From Dillenia suffruticosa (Eukaryota; Streptophyta; Magnoliopsida; Dilleniales; Dilleniaceae), in NCBI GenBank assembly GCA_033439265.1, contig JAVTVX010000031.1:20566001-20630000 (forward strand): a DNA stretch of 64,000 nucleotides, written 5' to 3'. A program made the position numbers and the translations under genes. Of the stretch, positions 1 through 10,577 are shown one piece after another. Under the pieces are notes generated by a model. That model saw nothing but the letters and a program-made list of their open reading frames with translations. It did not search any database and was not told the DNA's origin. Every line of letters starts with the position of its first letter. Within the stretch, counting starts at the first letter, position 1.

Positions 1-279
1 AGTTAGAATTATTCAAATTCTTTCAACAAAAAAATCTCCTTATATATAAATACAAAATTTAATTTAAAACTATGGTCATAATGTATCATCATTTATGATC
101 TTAATATATTACAATCATAAATTTAATTTAAAACTACAAAATTTAATAAATTTTGTGTGAGAATTTTTTAAATTCTTTCAACAAAAAATTCTCCCACTTT
201 AAATACACAAAATATTTTAATAATATTTTAATTTTTGATGAAAATTATTCAAATTTTACTAATCCAAAATTTTTACTCA
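1..279. other. AT-rich flank, no gene
   Basis: No coding capacity is visible. The stretch contains an imperfect duplication: a block near 9-62 (ATTCAAATTCTTTCAACAAA and following) recurs near 163-215. It is probably old repetitive DNA into which the downstream LTR inserted. Confidence 0.5.
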
Positions 280-284
280 AGGGA

Positions 285-3200
285 TGTAACACCGACACTA
301 CGGTGTCTGTAATTTAATTATATAGAGAGAAATTTATTAATTTAAATTGGTGTTTGATTTTGGGGGTTTTTTAATTTTATTTTTGGTATATTCTTAAGTT
401 GTCGGGTTCGCGATCGAAATAAATCTCATTTGCATGAAATTCACGTTCTAGCAAAAAATGAATACGAAATATATGTATGTGTAAAAAAAAAAGGAGACGC
501 AGTGTTTTGGGGCAAAACGCTACGTCCCCCCGACTCTTCGTTTCTCTCCCCCACCGCGGCGCCACTCCTCCTTCGCAGCGAACTCCGCCGCCAATAGCCT
601 ACCACCATCTTCTTCATCATCATCTTCTTCATCATCATCATCTTCTTCTTCTTCTTCTTCTCTCCCTCTCTGTCTTCTCTCTCTACCCCGCTCACTGTCT
701 CTCTCTATTTCGTTCTCTCTCTTTTCAGCTTCGCCCAAATCCGTCGCCTCGCATCCCTCGGCCACAAGCCGCTACCGATCGTACCTTTCATCCCGAGAGC
801 ACCGCCTTCCGCCACAGCGCGCGACTGCAGCGCCTTCTGCCACCTCGCGATCTCCTCTCCACAAGCACAAGCGTGGCCCTGCGCGATCCTCCCCGTGTGA
901 ACACAGCATGCCTCTGTTCGCGAGCGCGAGCCAGCCCGTGAGCGCGAGCCAGGGCATGAGCGCACCAACGCACGAAAGCGCACCAACCCGCAAACCACTG
1001 CGGCCCACGAGCTACTGCCAGCTCGTAGGCCCATCAGCCATAGGCCCGCCAACCATAGGTCCACCATAGGTCCGCCAGCCCACAAGCCCGCCAGCCTGTA
1101 GACCCATCAACTCGCAGGCCTGCCGGCCCGTTAGCCTACTGATCCGCTGGCCCACAGACCCGCGAGCCCGCTAGCCGAAGCCCACTGGCCTACTGACCCG
1201 CGAACCCACAAGCCCGCGACGGCCCGTGAGCCCATAACAACCCGCGAACCTCCACGCAGGTAACTGACTTAGGGTTTTGATTATGATATAAGTGTTTATG
1301 ATCTAACTAATAAATTTTGTCTTGATAGGGAGTATTGCAGATTTTGGAGTGATCGAGGAGACATTCGGAAGAAGGTTTGCGTTTCGAGAAAACCCTAGGT
1401 GAGGGATTTCAGATCTATTTGATTTGATTATCGAATTTATGGTAAATTTAAAATAAGAAGTCCTGTATATACTAAAATATAAACTAAATTCTAATATAAT
1501 GCATTTTCCGACGTTGTATGTGGTTAATTAGGTTAAATGTAGGATTTTTGTGCTATTACACGTGCAGAAATTTGGCATGAAGTAAAATGTGTACATATGT
1601 GTGTTAATGCATAAAAGAGAGTAGGAATGAGTGCAGGATTTTCTACACTAAAGGAGTCCAAATGTGTACAGATTTTTGTGGTGCATTAGTGACCATATGC
1701 ATATAAAATTTAGGGCATGAGCATGAGAAGTTATGGGTATATGCATGCTGATTTTTGATGTGAAAGTTGTGACCCTATATATGTGCAATGCCTTGGCCAA
1801 GTACATTGGAGGGAACCCAAGTATAGCATGTTGTTAGGAGTATTGGAAATGGTGTTTAATAAGCAAAATGAAGGTTTATATGTAGGTATAAGGATGTATG
1901 ATTATGCATTCATGTATTTCCAATATTGGTGTATTTAAGTGACTTGAAAATATGTAAATAATAAGATTTTATAAGAACATGTGTGAGTATGCATATATGG
2001 TAGATATATGCTATGGTGTTGTATTGGATAAATGAATGATGCATTTGATGGTTAATAGCATTATGGTTTTATTTTGAATTGGGTGTTTTCATGGTAGTAC
2101 CCTATGTTGTCATTTTGATGATTTAGAGAAGACATTGGAGATGTGAATGATGATGTAAATAGTTGATATTAGTATCGCATTCATTGCGTTGGGTATCTCT
2201 GATAATGTGTGATTGGAGTTGTTATTTGGATAATTGAAATAAATAGTTAAAATGTGACATTTAATTCCCAAATGCTATAACACCTTTAATGTGTTATGTG
2301 TAAACTTTTATTGTAGTGATATAGCGCTTGATCGATTGAGGGGAGCACTCTTTCTTCGTTTCGTGATATTATTGGAGAGTGCGTTACCCTCTCCCATGCA
2401 GTGAGTGGGACTTTGACATCTTCTATTAATTAACAAATCATATTTTATCGATTTTCAAACGACATGATTTCTATACATATGAAAACTAAATTTTTAGATT
2501 TTGATAGACATATTTTTGTGACCATTGGAGTGTTCCAACTGTTGATTTTATTGATCTGCATCCATGAGTTTGATAACCGGATATTGTGCAATTATTTTTA
2601 ACATATTGACACATGTTAATGTTTCTACTGTATTGACACGTAGTTTTAAATGTATTTACATGTACTTTTTGGGTTATACGTGCCCAGTCGAAATTATGTT
2701 ACGATACATAGGGTTATATGCCCGGCCGACATGATGATGTGATGCATGGGCTACGTGCCCGGCTGACTTGGTGACTTGGTGATATGGTGATATGCTTTCT
2801 ATAGTATTTCGTAGCTACAAAGGATATTTGGTAGAGGTACCCCTTGTGCCCGGATACGTTTCGGCCGGAAGTATTCGCCAGATCGTCATGTGTATGGGTG
2901 TTCCAAGTTGACCCTCATCGGGGAGGATGTGAGTTTACCTCTGTCTAACATTGAGCGGGATACCATACACGGCCGACTATATATACGTATCATTATTATT
3001 ATTTACAGGTTAGTTGGAGTAGTCTGTGACCAACATTGGGGTAGAGAGCCATTATTTGATATTTGCATAGTGAAAACCCTTAATACGCCTGTCATTGGTC
3101 TAAGTAGACTATTGTCGGGGTTATTTGTTCGGTCGGCTCTACATATGTGACTTGATATATGGATGGATGTATACGTTATTTTCTGATGTGTGCCTTGAGA

Positions 3201-3934
3201 TATGTTTTACTCTGAAACAACATGTTATTTTCGCACAGTCGATATTATATTATATGCTTTGATACTCCAAGTTCACCCTCGATATTGATAGCACGATATT
3301 AATCCCCTTACTTGCTGAGTATGCTCCCATAGATACTCACCCTTCACTTTCTTTCCCACAGGATTAGTCGTGGACTGAGAAAGTATTATTGTGATTGTAT
3401 TCTTGCGACGTGGACTTGATAGATTCGGGTTTAGGTATGGATGTTATCATATCTTTCGCTACGATTATTGGAGATTTTAGTTTGATAAAATGCACTCATT
3501 TATTTATTTTTGGGATTACTGTATAATTTATGTATATTTATTTGTGAAACTCTCATAGTTTATTTGCATTGAGACGATTGTACGTATTTGAATGTCACTT
3601 AGAAAAATTATTATATATTATGTAAAATTTTAGGTCCGCTAGCTGTGACGGCTGCTCATGCTCTAGTTGGGCATGACAGTAGAGGTCTGTGGCTAGGTCT
3701 GCTGGAAATTTTTATAACCTTGCGTTGTTTTGGATGTTGGCTGTGACATTGGTTGATTTTGGAGAGGCTGTGATGGCCATTTATTTATTTTATAGAACGA
3801 ATGTTGATATATAGGTCAAATTGTACTTGGGATAACTCCGAAATATGGGGAGATTCTATCCGATTTTCTGTAAAAATATATCTGACATCCAAGGCAATGG
3901 GCGGCTGTTCATGACCCCGGTTCGGGGCGTGTCA
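285..3934 (+). mobile_element. Solo LTR of a Ty3/Gypsy-like retrotransposon, about 3.65 kb
   Basis: The segment begins TGTAACACC and ends GTGTCA, the TG...CA ends of an LTR. It is bounded by an identical 5-bp target duplication AGGGA at 280-284 and 3935-3939. No gag, protease, reverse transcriptase or integrase reading is present, so this is one LTR left after recombination between the two LTRs of an element. The 3' part holds motifs typical of plant Gypsy LTRs (CTTGCTGAGTATGCTCCC near 3311, and a GGGCGGCTGTTCATGAC block just before the end). These recur in divergent form in the LTR at 58631-61106 and the remnant ending at 51462. Its 5' part is GC- and CT-rich (480-1260), so long open frames there are compositional rather than genes. 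Confidence 0.85.
602..665. repeat. CTT/CAT trinucleotide repeat inside the solo LTR
   Basis: Interrupted runs of CTT and CAT triplets lie in the CT-rich leader-like part of the LTR. They give long open frames on both strands that encode poly-His/Leu or poly-Glu/Asp stretches and are not genes. Confidence 0.75.
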
Positions 3935-3939
3935 AGGGA

Positions 3940-4313
3940 CCCTATTTTTCTTTTGCATATATGATCATATGAAAAAGAACAAATATTGCCTATCATATTT
4001 TCAATAGAAACTTTATATGAAAACTTAAAAAGTTTATTTAATACATGATAATGGTTCAAATAAAGTGCAAAAGAAAATATGAAAATTTATTATTTCAATT
4101 CAAAACATATCCATTCAAGTAATCATATTCACCATTCTATTAGATAATCTATCCATATGAGAAAATCTCGTTATAGCATGTGGGATGAAATTATTTATAC
4201 TTTGAGATGATCTTTTTTTTTCATTTAGATTTCTAGATTTTTGACTCCACATTTCTATTTATGTTGACCTCATATTATCAAGAATCATACTCTCTCTTTT
4301 GACAATTATCTCA
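3940..4313. other. AT-rich spacer between solo LTR and CACTA element
   Basis: No gene or clear repeat is seen. The last three bases (TCA, 4311-4313) are the left target duplication of the CACTA element. Confidence 0.5.
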
Positions 4314-4329
4314 CACTATAAAAAAAACA

Positions 4330-5470
4330 CAGTTTTAGCGACGGAAACAATTTGTTGCTATTTTCTGATGGATTTTGTGATAAAAATTTTTTTCGTTGCT
4401 ATTTTGCAATGAAATTAACGACGGAAAAGTAATCGTGACTAAATTAGCAACTGATATATTGTTCGTGGCTAAATTTATCGCCAATTGGTGACAAAATATT
4501 TTTTGTTGCTAAATCCGTCGCTACTTGGCGACAAAAAATTTTTCATCACAAAATTCGTGACAAATTAGTGATGAATAGAATTTTCATGGCAAAATTTTAC
4601 CATGGATCCGGTTATCCATCACCAAATTTAGCGACGAAAGTTTTTCATGGCAAATTTGGTCGCTAATGCCAATTTAGCGACGAAAGATTTTCATTGTTAA
4701 TTGAGCGACAGATACCTTAATCCGTTGCTAAACTTAATTTTTTTTTAACTTAACATTTTATATTTTATTTTATTTTATTATTTTATTATTTTATTATTTT
4801 ATTATTTTATTATTTTATTATTTTATTATTTTATTATTTTATTATTTTATTATTTTATTATTTAAAAAATAATAATATTATTTTATTATGATTTTATTAT
4901 TTCAAATAAACTTATGCTTGTGGAGGAAAACCAAAAAAAAAATTTAAGTTAGTGACATTTAAGGAAATCATCCCCCCGGCGGATTCCAATATTTGTGTCT
5001 TAGGTAGCGACGGATAGATCCGTCGCTATCCGTCACTAAGTTAGCAACATAGCAGTATCTGTCCCTAATTTTCGCAATAGACATAATGATCCATCGCTAA
5101 GTTGGCGTCCGTTGCTATTTTAACGACGTATAACAAAATTCATTGCCAATTTAGTGATAGACAATCAAATCCGTCGCTAAAATTTTAGCGATAGAAAATG
5201 AAATCCGTCGCCAATTTAGCTATGGAGATTATCCGTTGCTAATTTAGCGAAAGATAACGAAATCTGTCACCAATTAAGCAACAGATAACAAAATCCGTCG
5301 CGAAAATTCTAGGGACGAAATACATAACCGGTCACTAAATTGGCGATAGATTTGTTATCCGTCGCTAAATTAGCGACGGATTTCATTTTTCGTCGTTAAA
5401 TTGGCAACAGATTTGTAAATCCGTCACGAAATTGGCGATAGATTTCGTTTTTCGTCGCTAAGTTATTTGA
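4330..5470. repeat. CACTA left subterminal repeat array
   Basis: Two blocks (about 4330-4735 and 4975-5470) contain many degenerate copies, in both orientations, of a short motif around CCGTCGCTAAATTAGCGACG. Such arrays are where the element's own TNPA-type protein binds in En/Spm relatives. A further short block of the same motif lies at 6060-6185. Confidence 0.8.
4773..4863. repeat. 8-bp tandem repeat (TTTTATTA)n
   Basis: About eleven head-to-tail copies of TTTTATTA lie between the two left subterminal repeat blocks of the CACTA element. Confidence 0.85.
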
Positions 5471-6059
5471 ATAAAATCAAAAAATAAAATGAGGACCATT
5501 CTTTTCACATCCAACCATCCACTTTCTTCCGTGCTCTCTCTTTCTCTCCTCTCTCCTACCCTCTATCGATGGTTTGCTCTCTCATTTATCGTTGGATCTG
5601 TTTTTCTGATATGTTATTTCCTAAGGAGTAACTTGAATGCATACCTGACTAGATGTAGTAGTTTGAATGGTAGGTTGCTTTTGAACTTGTTGTTAAATTT
5701 TTAATATTTATTTTAATTAGAGTCTTTATGAATTATTTGGTTCAAGATGGAAGTTGGGTTTTACTATATCCTGCTCTCTCGTAAAGTATATTTCTCTTGT
5801 TAGATCTACATTTATGCGTTGGAATGCTAAAAATCTTGCAGATGTGCTAATTTCCATGGGTAGCCGGCGATCCATCTTCTCTAGGAAGCAGACAGAGAAT
5901 AGTTCATTTAGAAAGGGTAATGAGAGGCTAATGTTCATTTAGAAACTATTGTAGGGGTTGGAGAAGAAAAAAAAGAAAAATAATAGTAAAATAATAAAAT
6001 AAAAAATGAACTAATAAAATAAAATAAAGAAGTAGTAAAATCATAAAATAAAAAGAATC
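5471..6059. other. CACTA internal spacer, no recognised gene
   Basis: The stretch separates two subterminal repeat blocks. It has a CT-rich start (5520-5570) and two short open frames on opposite strands around 5726-5942, with no recognised similarity. I see nothing that supports a gene. Confidence 0.4.
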
Positions 6060-6699
6060 AGGGACGGATTATGAAATCCGTCACTAACTTAGCAACAGAA
6101 GCACAAATCTGTCGCCAACTTAGTAACGGATGGATGAATCCGTCGCTAAGTTAGCGACGGATTTCATTATCCGTCGCTAGGCACGTACTTAAAACTTTAG
6201 GGTTGTTCTTATTTTCGTTTCTCTATCTCGACTCCCCTAGCCACTTGCTCCACTCCCCTAGCCACTTGCTCTACCTTGCATCTTCTGTCTGTCACATCAC
6301 ATCCTTCATCCCCGATCATCGTCTCTTTGTCGCATCATCGCTCTTTGTCATCTGCTTGATTTCGCCGACCGTCGCAGCAACATGGCATTGAATCGTAGAG
6401 AGAGAGATGGAGGGGAGGAGGGATTTTAGGGTTTCATTTTTCGTAACTTTAGGGTTACATTTTTCGTACGCAATTCCTCTTTCTGTGTCTTCTCCCTCTT
6501 TGATTCGAAGAGTAATTTTAGGGTTTCATTTTTCACAACTTTAGGGTTTCATTTTTCATTTTTCTCAATTTTAGGTGAGTAATTTTAGTGAAATCAGTGT
6601 TTCAATTCCTTTCAATTTTGTTCCTAATCTGTGTTTCTTATCTTGATGCTCATGATTTTAGAAGTTTAGGAGACATTAAACGAGACATGCTCATTAATT

Positions 6700-6879
6700 T
6701 TGAAACTCTTGCCAATACTAGACAACTTTGAGAGAGCCAAAGCCCAGATCAAGGCGGAGACCGAGGGAGAGGAGAAGATCAACAACAGTTACCAAAGTAT
6801 AAACAAGCAATTTGTGGAGGTTTTAATTTCACTAGGTGTTGTTCCTGTCGAGACTGTTGGAAATCCCTTTGATCCATTG
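6700..6879 (+). pseudogene. Captured exon of a GrpE co-chaperone gene
   Basis: Reading from about 6703 gives 59 residues that match the central region of plant organellar GrpE, the nucleotide-exchange factor of Hsp70. They include LLPILDNFERAK, the EGEEKINNSYQSI segment and GVVPVETVGNPFDPL. The reading stops exactly at a GT donor (CCATTG|GTGAGT), as a real exon would. The dimerisation helix upstream and the beta domain downstream are absent, so no functional GrpE can be made. The exon lies inside a CACTA transposon, so I infer transduplication of a host gene fragment. It could be transcribed as part of the element's own transcript. Confidence 0.8.
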
Positions 6880-6990
6880 GTGAGTTTCTCTTTATTTGAC
6901 CTAGAGGTTTTACAAAATTATCATGGTGCTTGCTTGATTATTTATTTATTTTGTTTACATTTTGTTATTTTTTTTTGGGTAGGGTGGGAA

Positions 6991-7565
6991 GAGCTTTGTA
7001 TGCATATATATATCTATCAGGAAAAAAAAATTTAAAACATCTCCCCCGAAAAAAAAAATTCAAAATTGACACAATATGTCGAGTTTTTAAGATTCAACAT
7101 GTACTGTTCATACATGTCGAGTTTTGAAGACTCGACATACTTTAAAAAAATGAATAGTGCATGTCGAGAGTTGAACTCTCGACATGTACTCTCCCCCTCC
7201 CTCTCTGCCACTCTCTCTCTCCCTCCCTCCCTCTCTGCCTATCTCTCTCTCTCCCTCCTCCACTCTCTCTCTCCCTCCCTCTTGGATTTCAGGAGAGAGA
7301 GAGGGAGGTGGGTCCCACCTCCCTCCCTCCCCCTCTCTCCTCCCGAAATCCAAGGGAGGGAGGGAGGGAGGGAGAGAGAGAGGCAGAGAGGGAGGGGGAG
7401 GCAGAGCATAGTGTATGTCCGAGAGTTGAACTCTCGACATGCACTATTCTTTTTTTTTCAAACACATCAAGTTTTCAAAATTAGACATGTTGTGTCAATT
7501 TTGAAAATTTTTTTCTACGGGAGATGTTTTAAAATTTTTTTTGTGGATATATGCGTACAAAGCTC
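6991..7565. mobile_element. Mutator-type fold-back MITE (copy 1), nested in CACTA
   Basis: The termini GAGCTTTGTATGC... and ...GCGTACAAAGCTC are inverted repeats. The flanks are 10-bp near-identical direct repeats (AGGGTGGGAA at 6981-6990, GGGGTGGGAA at 7566-7575), the size typical of Mutator elements. Inside are paired palindromes built on TGTCGAG/CTCGACA. Towards the middle is a CT-rich arm facing a GA-rich arm around GGTGGGTCCCACC (about 7309-7321), so most of the element can fold into one long hairpin. There is no coding capacity; frames over the CT/GA tracts are low complexity. Confidence 0.85.
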
Positions 7566-7817
7566 GGGGTGGGAACCCTTTGTTGTTTGCTCATTTTGCA
7601 AAAACCACTCTTAAGGTTCTTTGAAAGTAATAATTAAACACTTTATTCCATATGGTTAAGCTTTTGGAGGAGATAACTTTCATTCAAGTCCTATGGGTAC
7701 TCTTATAAGTTGTCATGGAGGATATATTGGAAGGTGTAAAAATAATAAAGAACAAGACTGCATGAGTTTAAGTTTTTGGAGCATATAAACATGGATTGAA
7801 ATTATCATTGAATGCAG

Positions 7818-7888
7818 ATCCTGGTAGTTTAGCTGCAACTTAGGCCAGCAAGGAGGAAGCGGCTTCACGTTCGGTGTTTGTTGGAAAT
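7818..7888 (+). pseudogene. Captured exon of a nuclear poly(A)-binding protein gene (PABPN1-like)
   Basis: A 71-bp exon with an AG acceptor (AATGCAG|ATCC) and a GT donor (GGAAAT|GTGAGA) reads DPGSLAAT, a stop, then ASKEEAASRSVFVGN. This matches the linker and first RRM strand of plant PABN/PABPN1 proteins, where the same boundary before the RNP2-like VFVGN segment is expected. One codon (normally Gln) is a TAG stop. No other PABN exon is found nearby, and the exon lies inside the CACTA element, so I interpret it as a second transduplicated host exon. The short length limits certainty. Confidence 0.65.
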
Positions 7889-9869
7889 GTGAGATCACAA
7901 ATTATCTTTGTTCCTTTTTTTTCAATCTTAAATCTATAGTTTTGGCTTCATTTGTGATATCTGATTTTCATATTTTTATGCTTACTTTGTTTTATGGATA
8001 TGGCATGCTTGTTTTGATTTTCACCATGAAATATAACTCAAAAAGAGTGTAATATTTTCACCATGAACTATTAAAAATAGTTTAACATTTATAACATTTA
8101 TAACATTTAACATGTATTCATCACTATTATTACAAAAGTAGTTTGATTTAACAAGAAAACCAATTTTTTTTATCCAAAGCATAACGAAAAATCTATAAAA
8201 AAATGTTTTTGTTAAAGCCTATTCCTTTTAAGAACATATGAAAGTTGTAATTTATTATACTACTGTTATATGATAATAATGTTTCGACAACACTCACATA
8301 TTTCAATTATATATTGTAGTAATATAACCATTTTTTCAGTTCCTCTGATATATTTTTCTGTTCTTAGAAAATTTGCTTTCTTATATGGCATTTTGCTAGT
8401 TGTTTTAGTGTTGTTTCATGTTTTCAGTGAACTCAGTCTCTTTGATGAATAATTATTTGGTCTCTTTTGAAGAGTGCAAATTATGCTTGAATGTTTTGCA
8501 ATGTGGGTTACACTTTTTTAGAGTTTCTGTAGTATATACTCTGCAGCCTCCATTTTACAAATTATTTGGTCTCTTTTGAATAAAGCAATTATTTGGTCTC
8601 TGTTGTATATCATTCGTTTTCGTACTCTAATACTTTGCTTTCTTCTTGAAGATCATTCGGGTCAGTTAATTGGAGTGCTATTGATATTCTATTTACTACA
8701 AAAGTTTGAATATGGTAAGTTTCTAGAGGCACTTTCTTATTTTTTGGTAAAACATGCAAAAGTTGTTTTCTTATTTTTTGGTAAAACATGCAAAAGTTGT
8801 TTCCTTCATTTGTCTGACATTTGTATTTGTCAGTACAAATGTGGAGGACATGCCCGAATGTCACAAGTATGATTACTACTTCCCTTTCCCCTTCACCTTT
8901 GTCGTCCCCATTCCCCTCTGCACTTTTCTTTAGTCCCATCTTCTTCACTTACACTTTCAGTGCAACAATCAAATGATACGGGGGATACAAGTATAGAAGA
9001 TACCCGAAATTTCATATCCACAAGTGGAGATTCGTAAGTATTTAATTTTAAATTTTAATTTTATATGATCCTTTTATTTCTCATTCCTCATTTGTAAGTT
9101 GTTTTTATCTAGATTTTCAGATCCAGTAAATGTGGTGTGTATTTTCATTAAGATTGTTAATAACTATTGGGGAGGGGTATCGATCAATTATACCAGCACT
9201 CCAAATGAAACAAATGAGTTATGGTGGAGATAGTTTAAGATAAGTTTTGCCTTTCAATTGATGCATCAATAAGTTAATGTTTTAATAAAGTTAAATACAT
9301 TTTTATTTATTGTAGCAGAGGTTTTGTTGGAATAAATTTGAAGAGAATGAAATGAGAAGGATTTTCAAGAAGAAAGTTGGTGATCACATTCGAAATGTGA
9401 TTAATAAAGCAAAAACAACTCGGACAAAGCCAAATTGTGTGACCGAGGAAAATTGGATGAGAATGCTGGTAATTTGGGAGTTCTAGGAGAGTAAGAAAAG
9501 AAGTAAGCAGAACAAGAGGAATAGATCTTGCAATTCTGGCCAACAGTCTACCACTTATGCCGGGGCTCAATCAATATCGATGAGTATAAAAAAGAATGGT
9601 AACTATTAAAAACACTTATTTATTTTTCAATCAATTAAATTTTTTTTACTATTTCAATATTGGTAACCGTGAAATTTTATTTCTTTTTTTAAGGCTAAGG
9701 AAAGGGGATCTGAGCCATCGTATATGGATACTTTTGAGCGCACATTTCAAAAGAAGGACAAGATCTGGAGCAAGGATAAAGCAAAAGCAATATCGGTATG
9801 TAATTGACCTATTGTGTACATTAAAAATGTAATTCCATGACTCACATTTGTCCAATAGTCAGACAATGT

Positions 9870-10340
9870 AATTCCATGAAATCTGAGATTCCTGCATGTT
9901 GGCTCCTTCCAAAGTTGTTGCCTCATTAACTTTTGCTGTGCTGCTGTCTTCTAAAAGGTTTGCTTGCTTCATCTCCATCTCTTGCATTTTTTCAGCGTTC
10001 ACTACCATGTTTTTGTGGTTCTTATCATCTTTGACATATTGAGAGTCATGTAGGCTTCCTATCCCCCATATCTTGCAAATCTAATGTTTGCTTTTCAATC
10101 AGTGTCTCCATCAATGCTCTTTTCAGCTTCCATCAGTGACTTGATCTGCTGCCACTTCTAACCTTTATTAATTTGCTGCCAAATCATGTCATACCCTCAA
10201 TTGTTTTTTGCCAATGGTGGTTTTTCAGTAATAATTTTTCCTTATTAACATACATATACCAATCAAAATCCACAACCTTTGGGTCAGAATTTCTAGTAGA
10301 GTTCATGCCTTTTAGTACTATTTTCGTCTTCATTAACTAG
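9870..10340 (-). pseudogene. Unrecognised coding-like fragment inside CACTA intron
   Basis: On the minus strand, within the large intron of the Transposase_24 gene, there are protein-like readings split by frameshifts and a stop. Examples are SDPKVVDFDWYMYVNKEKLL, ALMETLIEKQTLDLQDMG and NAEKMQEMEMKQANLLED, Glu/Lys-rich and coiled-coil-like. I do not recognise the family. Given the two captured host exons nearby it may be a third captured gene fragment, in opposite orientation, but it could also belong to another inserted repeat. Confidence 0.35.
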
Positions 10341-10502
10341 AGAAGATAGATAAAGCAATAGTGCTTTGTCCATGAGTGTATAATGGAATTGTTGATTTAT
10401 TGAAAGCTTGGTGGATTGCAAAGGGAGATTAATAAAAGTATGGCTTTGATTACTCTAGGACTTTTTCCCTGCTTGTCAAGATCACACATGTCCAAGACTA
10501 GA

Positions 10503-10577
10503 TTTCTTTGCTCCTATATTTCATTGGACACTTCAAGAGGTTTCTTTGCTCCTACATTCGTTGGACACTTCAAGAGG
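10503..10577. repeat. Tandem duplication of a 37-38 bp unit
   Basis: TTTCTTTGCTCC...TTGGACACTTCAAGAGG occurs twice head to tail (10503-10540 and 10541-10577) with a few differences, inside the CACTA intron. No function is evident. Confidence 0.75.

Noticed and set aside
477-1085. Long open frames on both strands
   Set aside because: They lie in CT- and GC-rich sequence of the solo LTR, encode simple repeats (poly-His/Leu, Glu/Asp) and overlap one another on opposite strands.
4330-5470. Regularly recurring short palindromic repeats resembling a CRISPR array
   Set aside because: Units are degenerate, of variable spacing and orientation, and lie just inside a CACTA TIR; they are subterminal transposase-binding repeats.
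6700-7035. A functional GrpE gene
   Set aside because: Only one exon is present, and it lies inside a transposon without start, dimerisation helix or C-terminal domain.
7066-7614. 182-codon open frame
   Set aside because: It runs through the MITE's CT/GA hairpin and encodes low-complexity Ser/Leu/Pro and Arg/Glu stretches.
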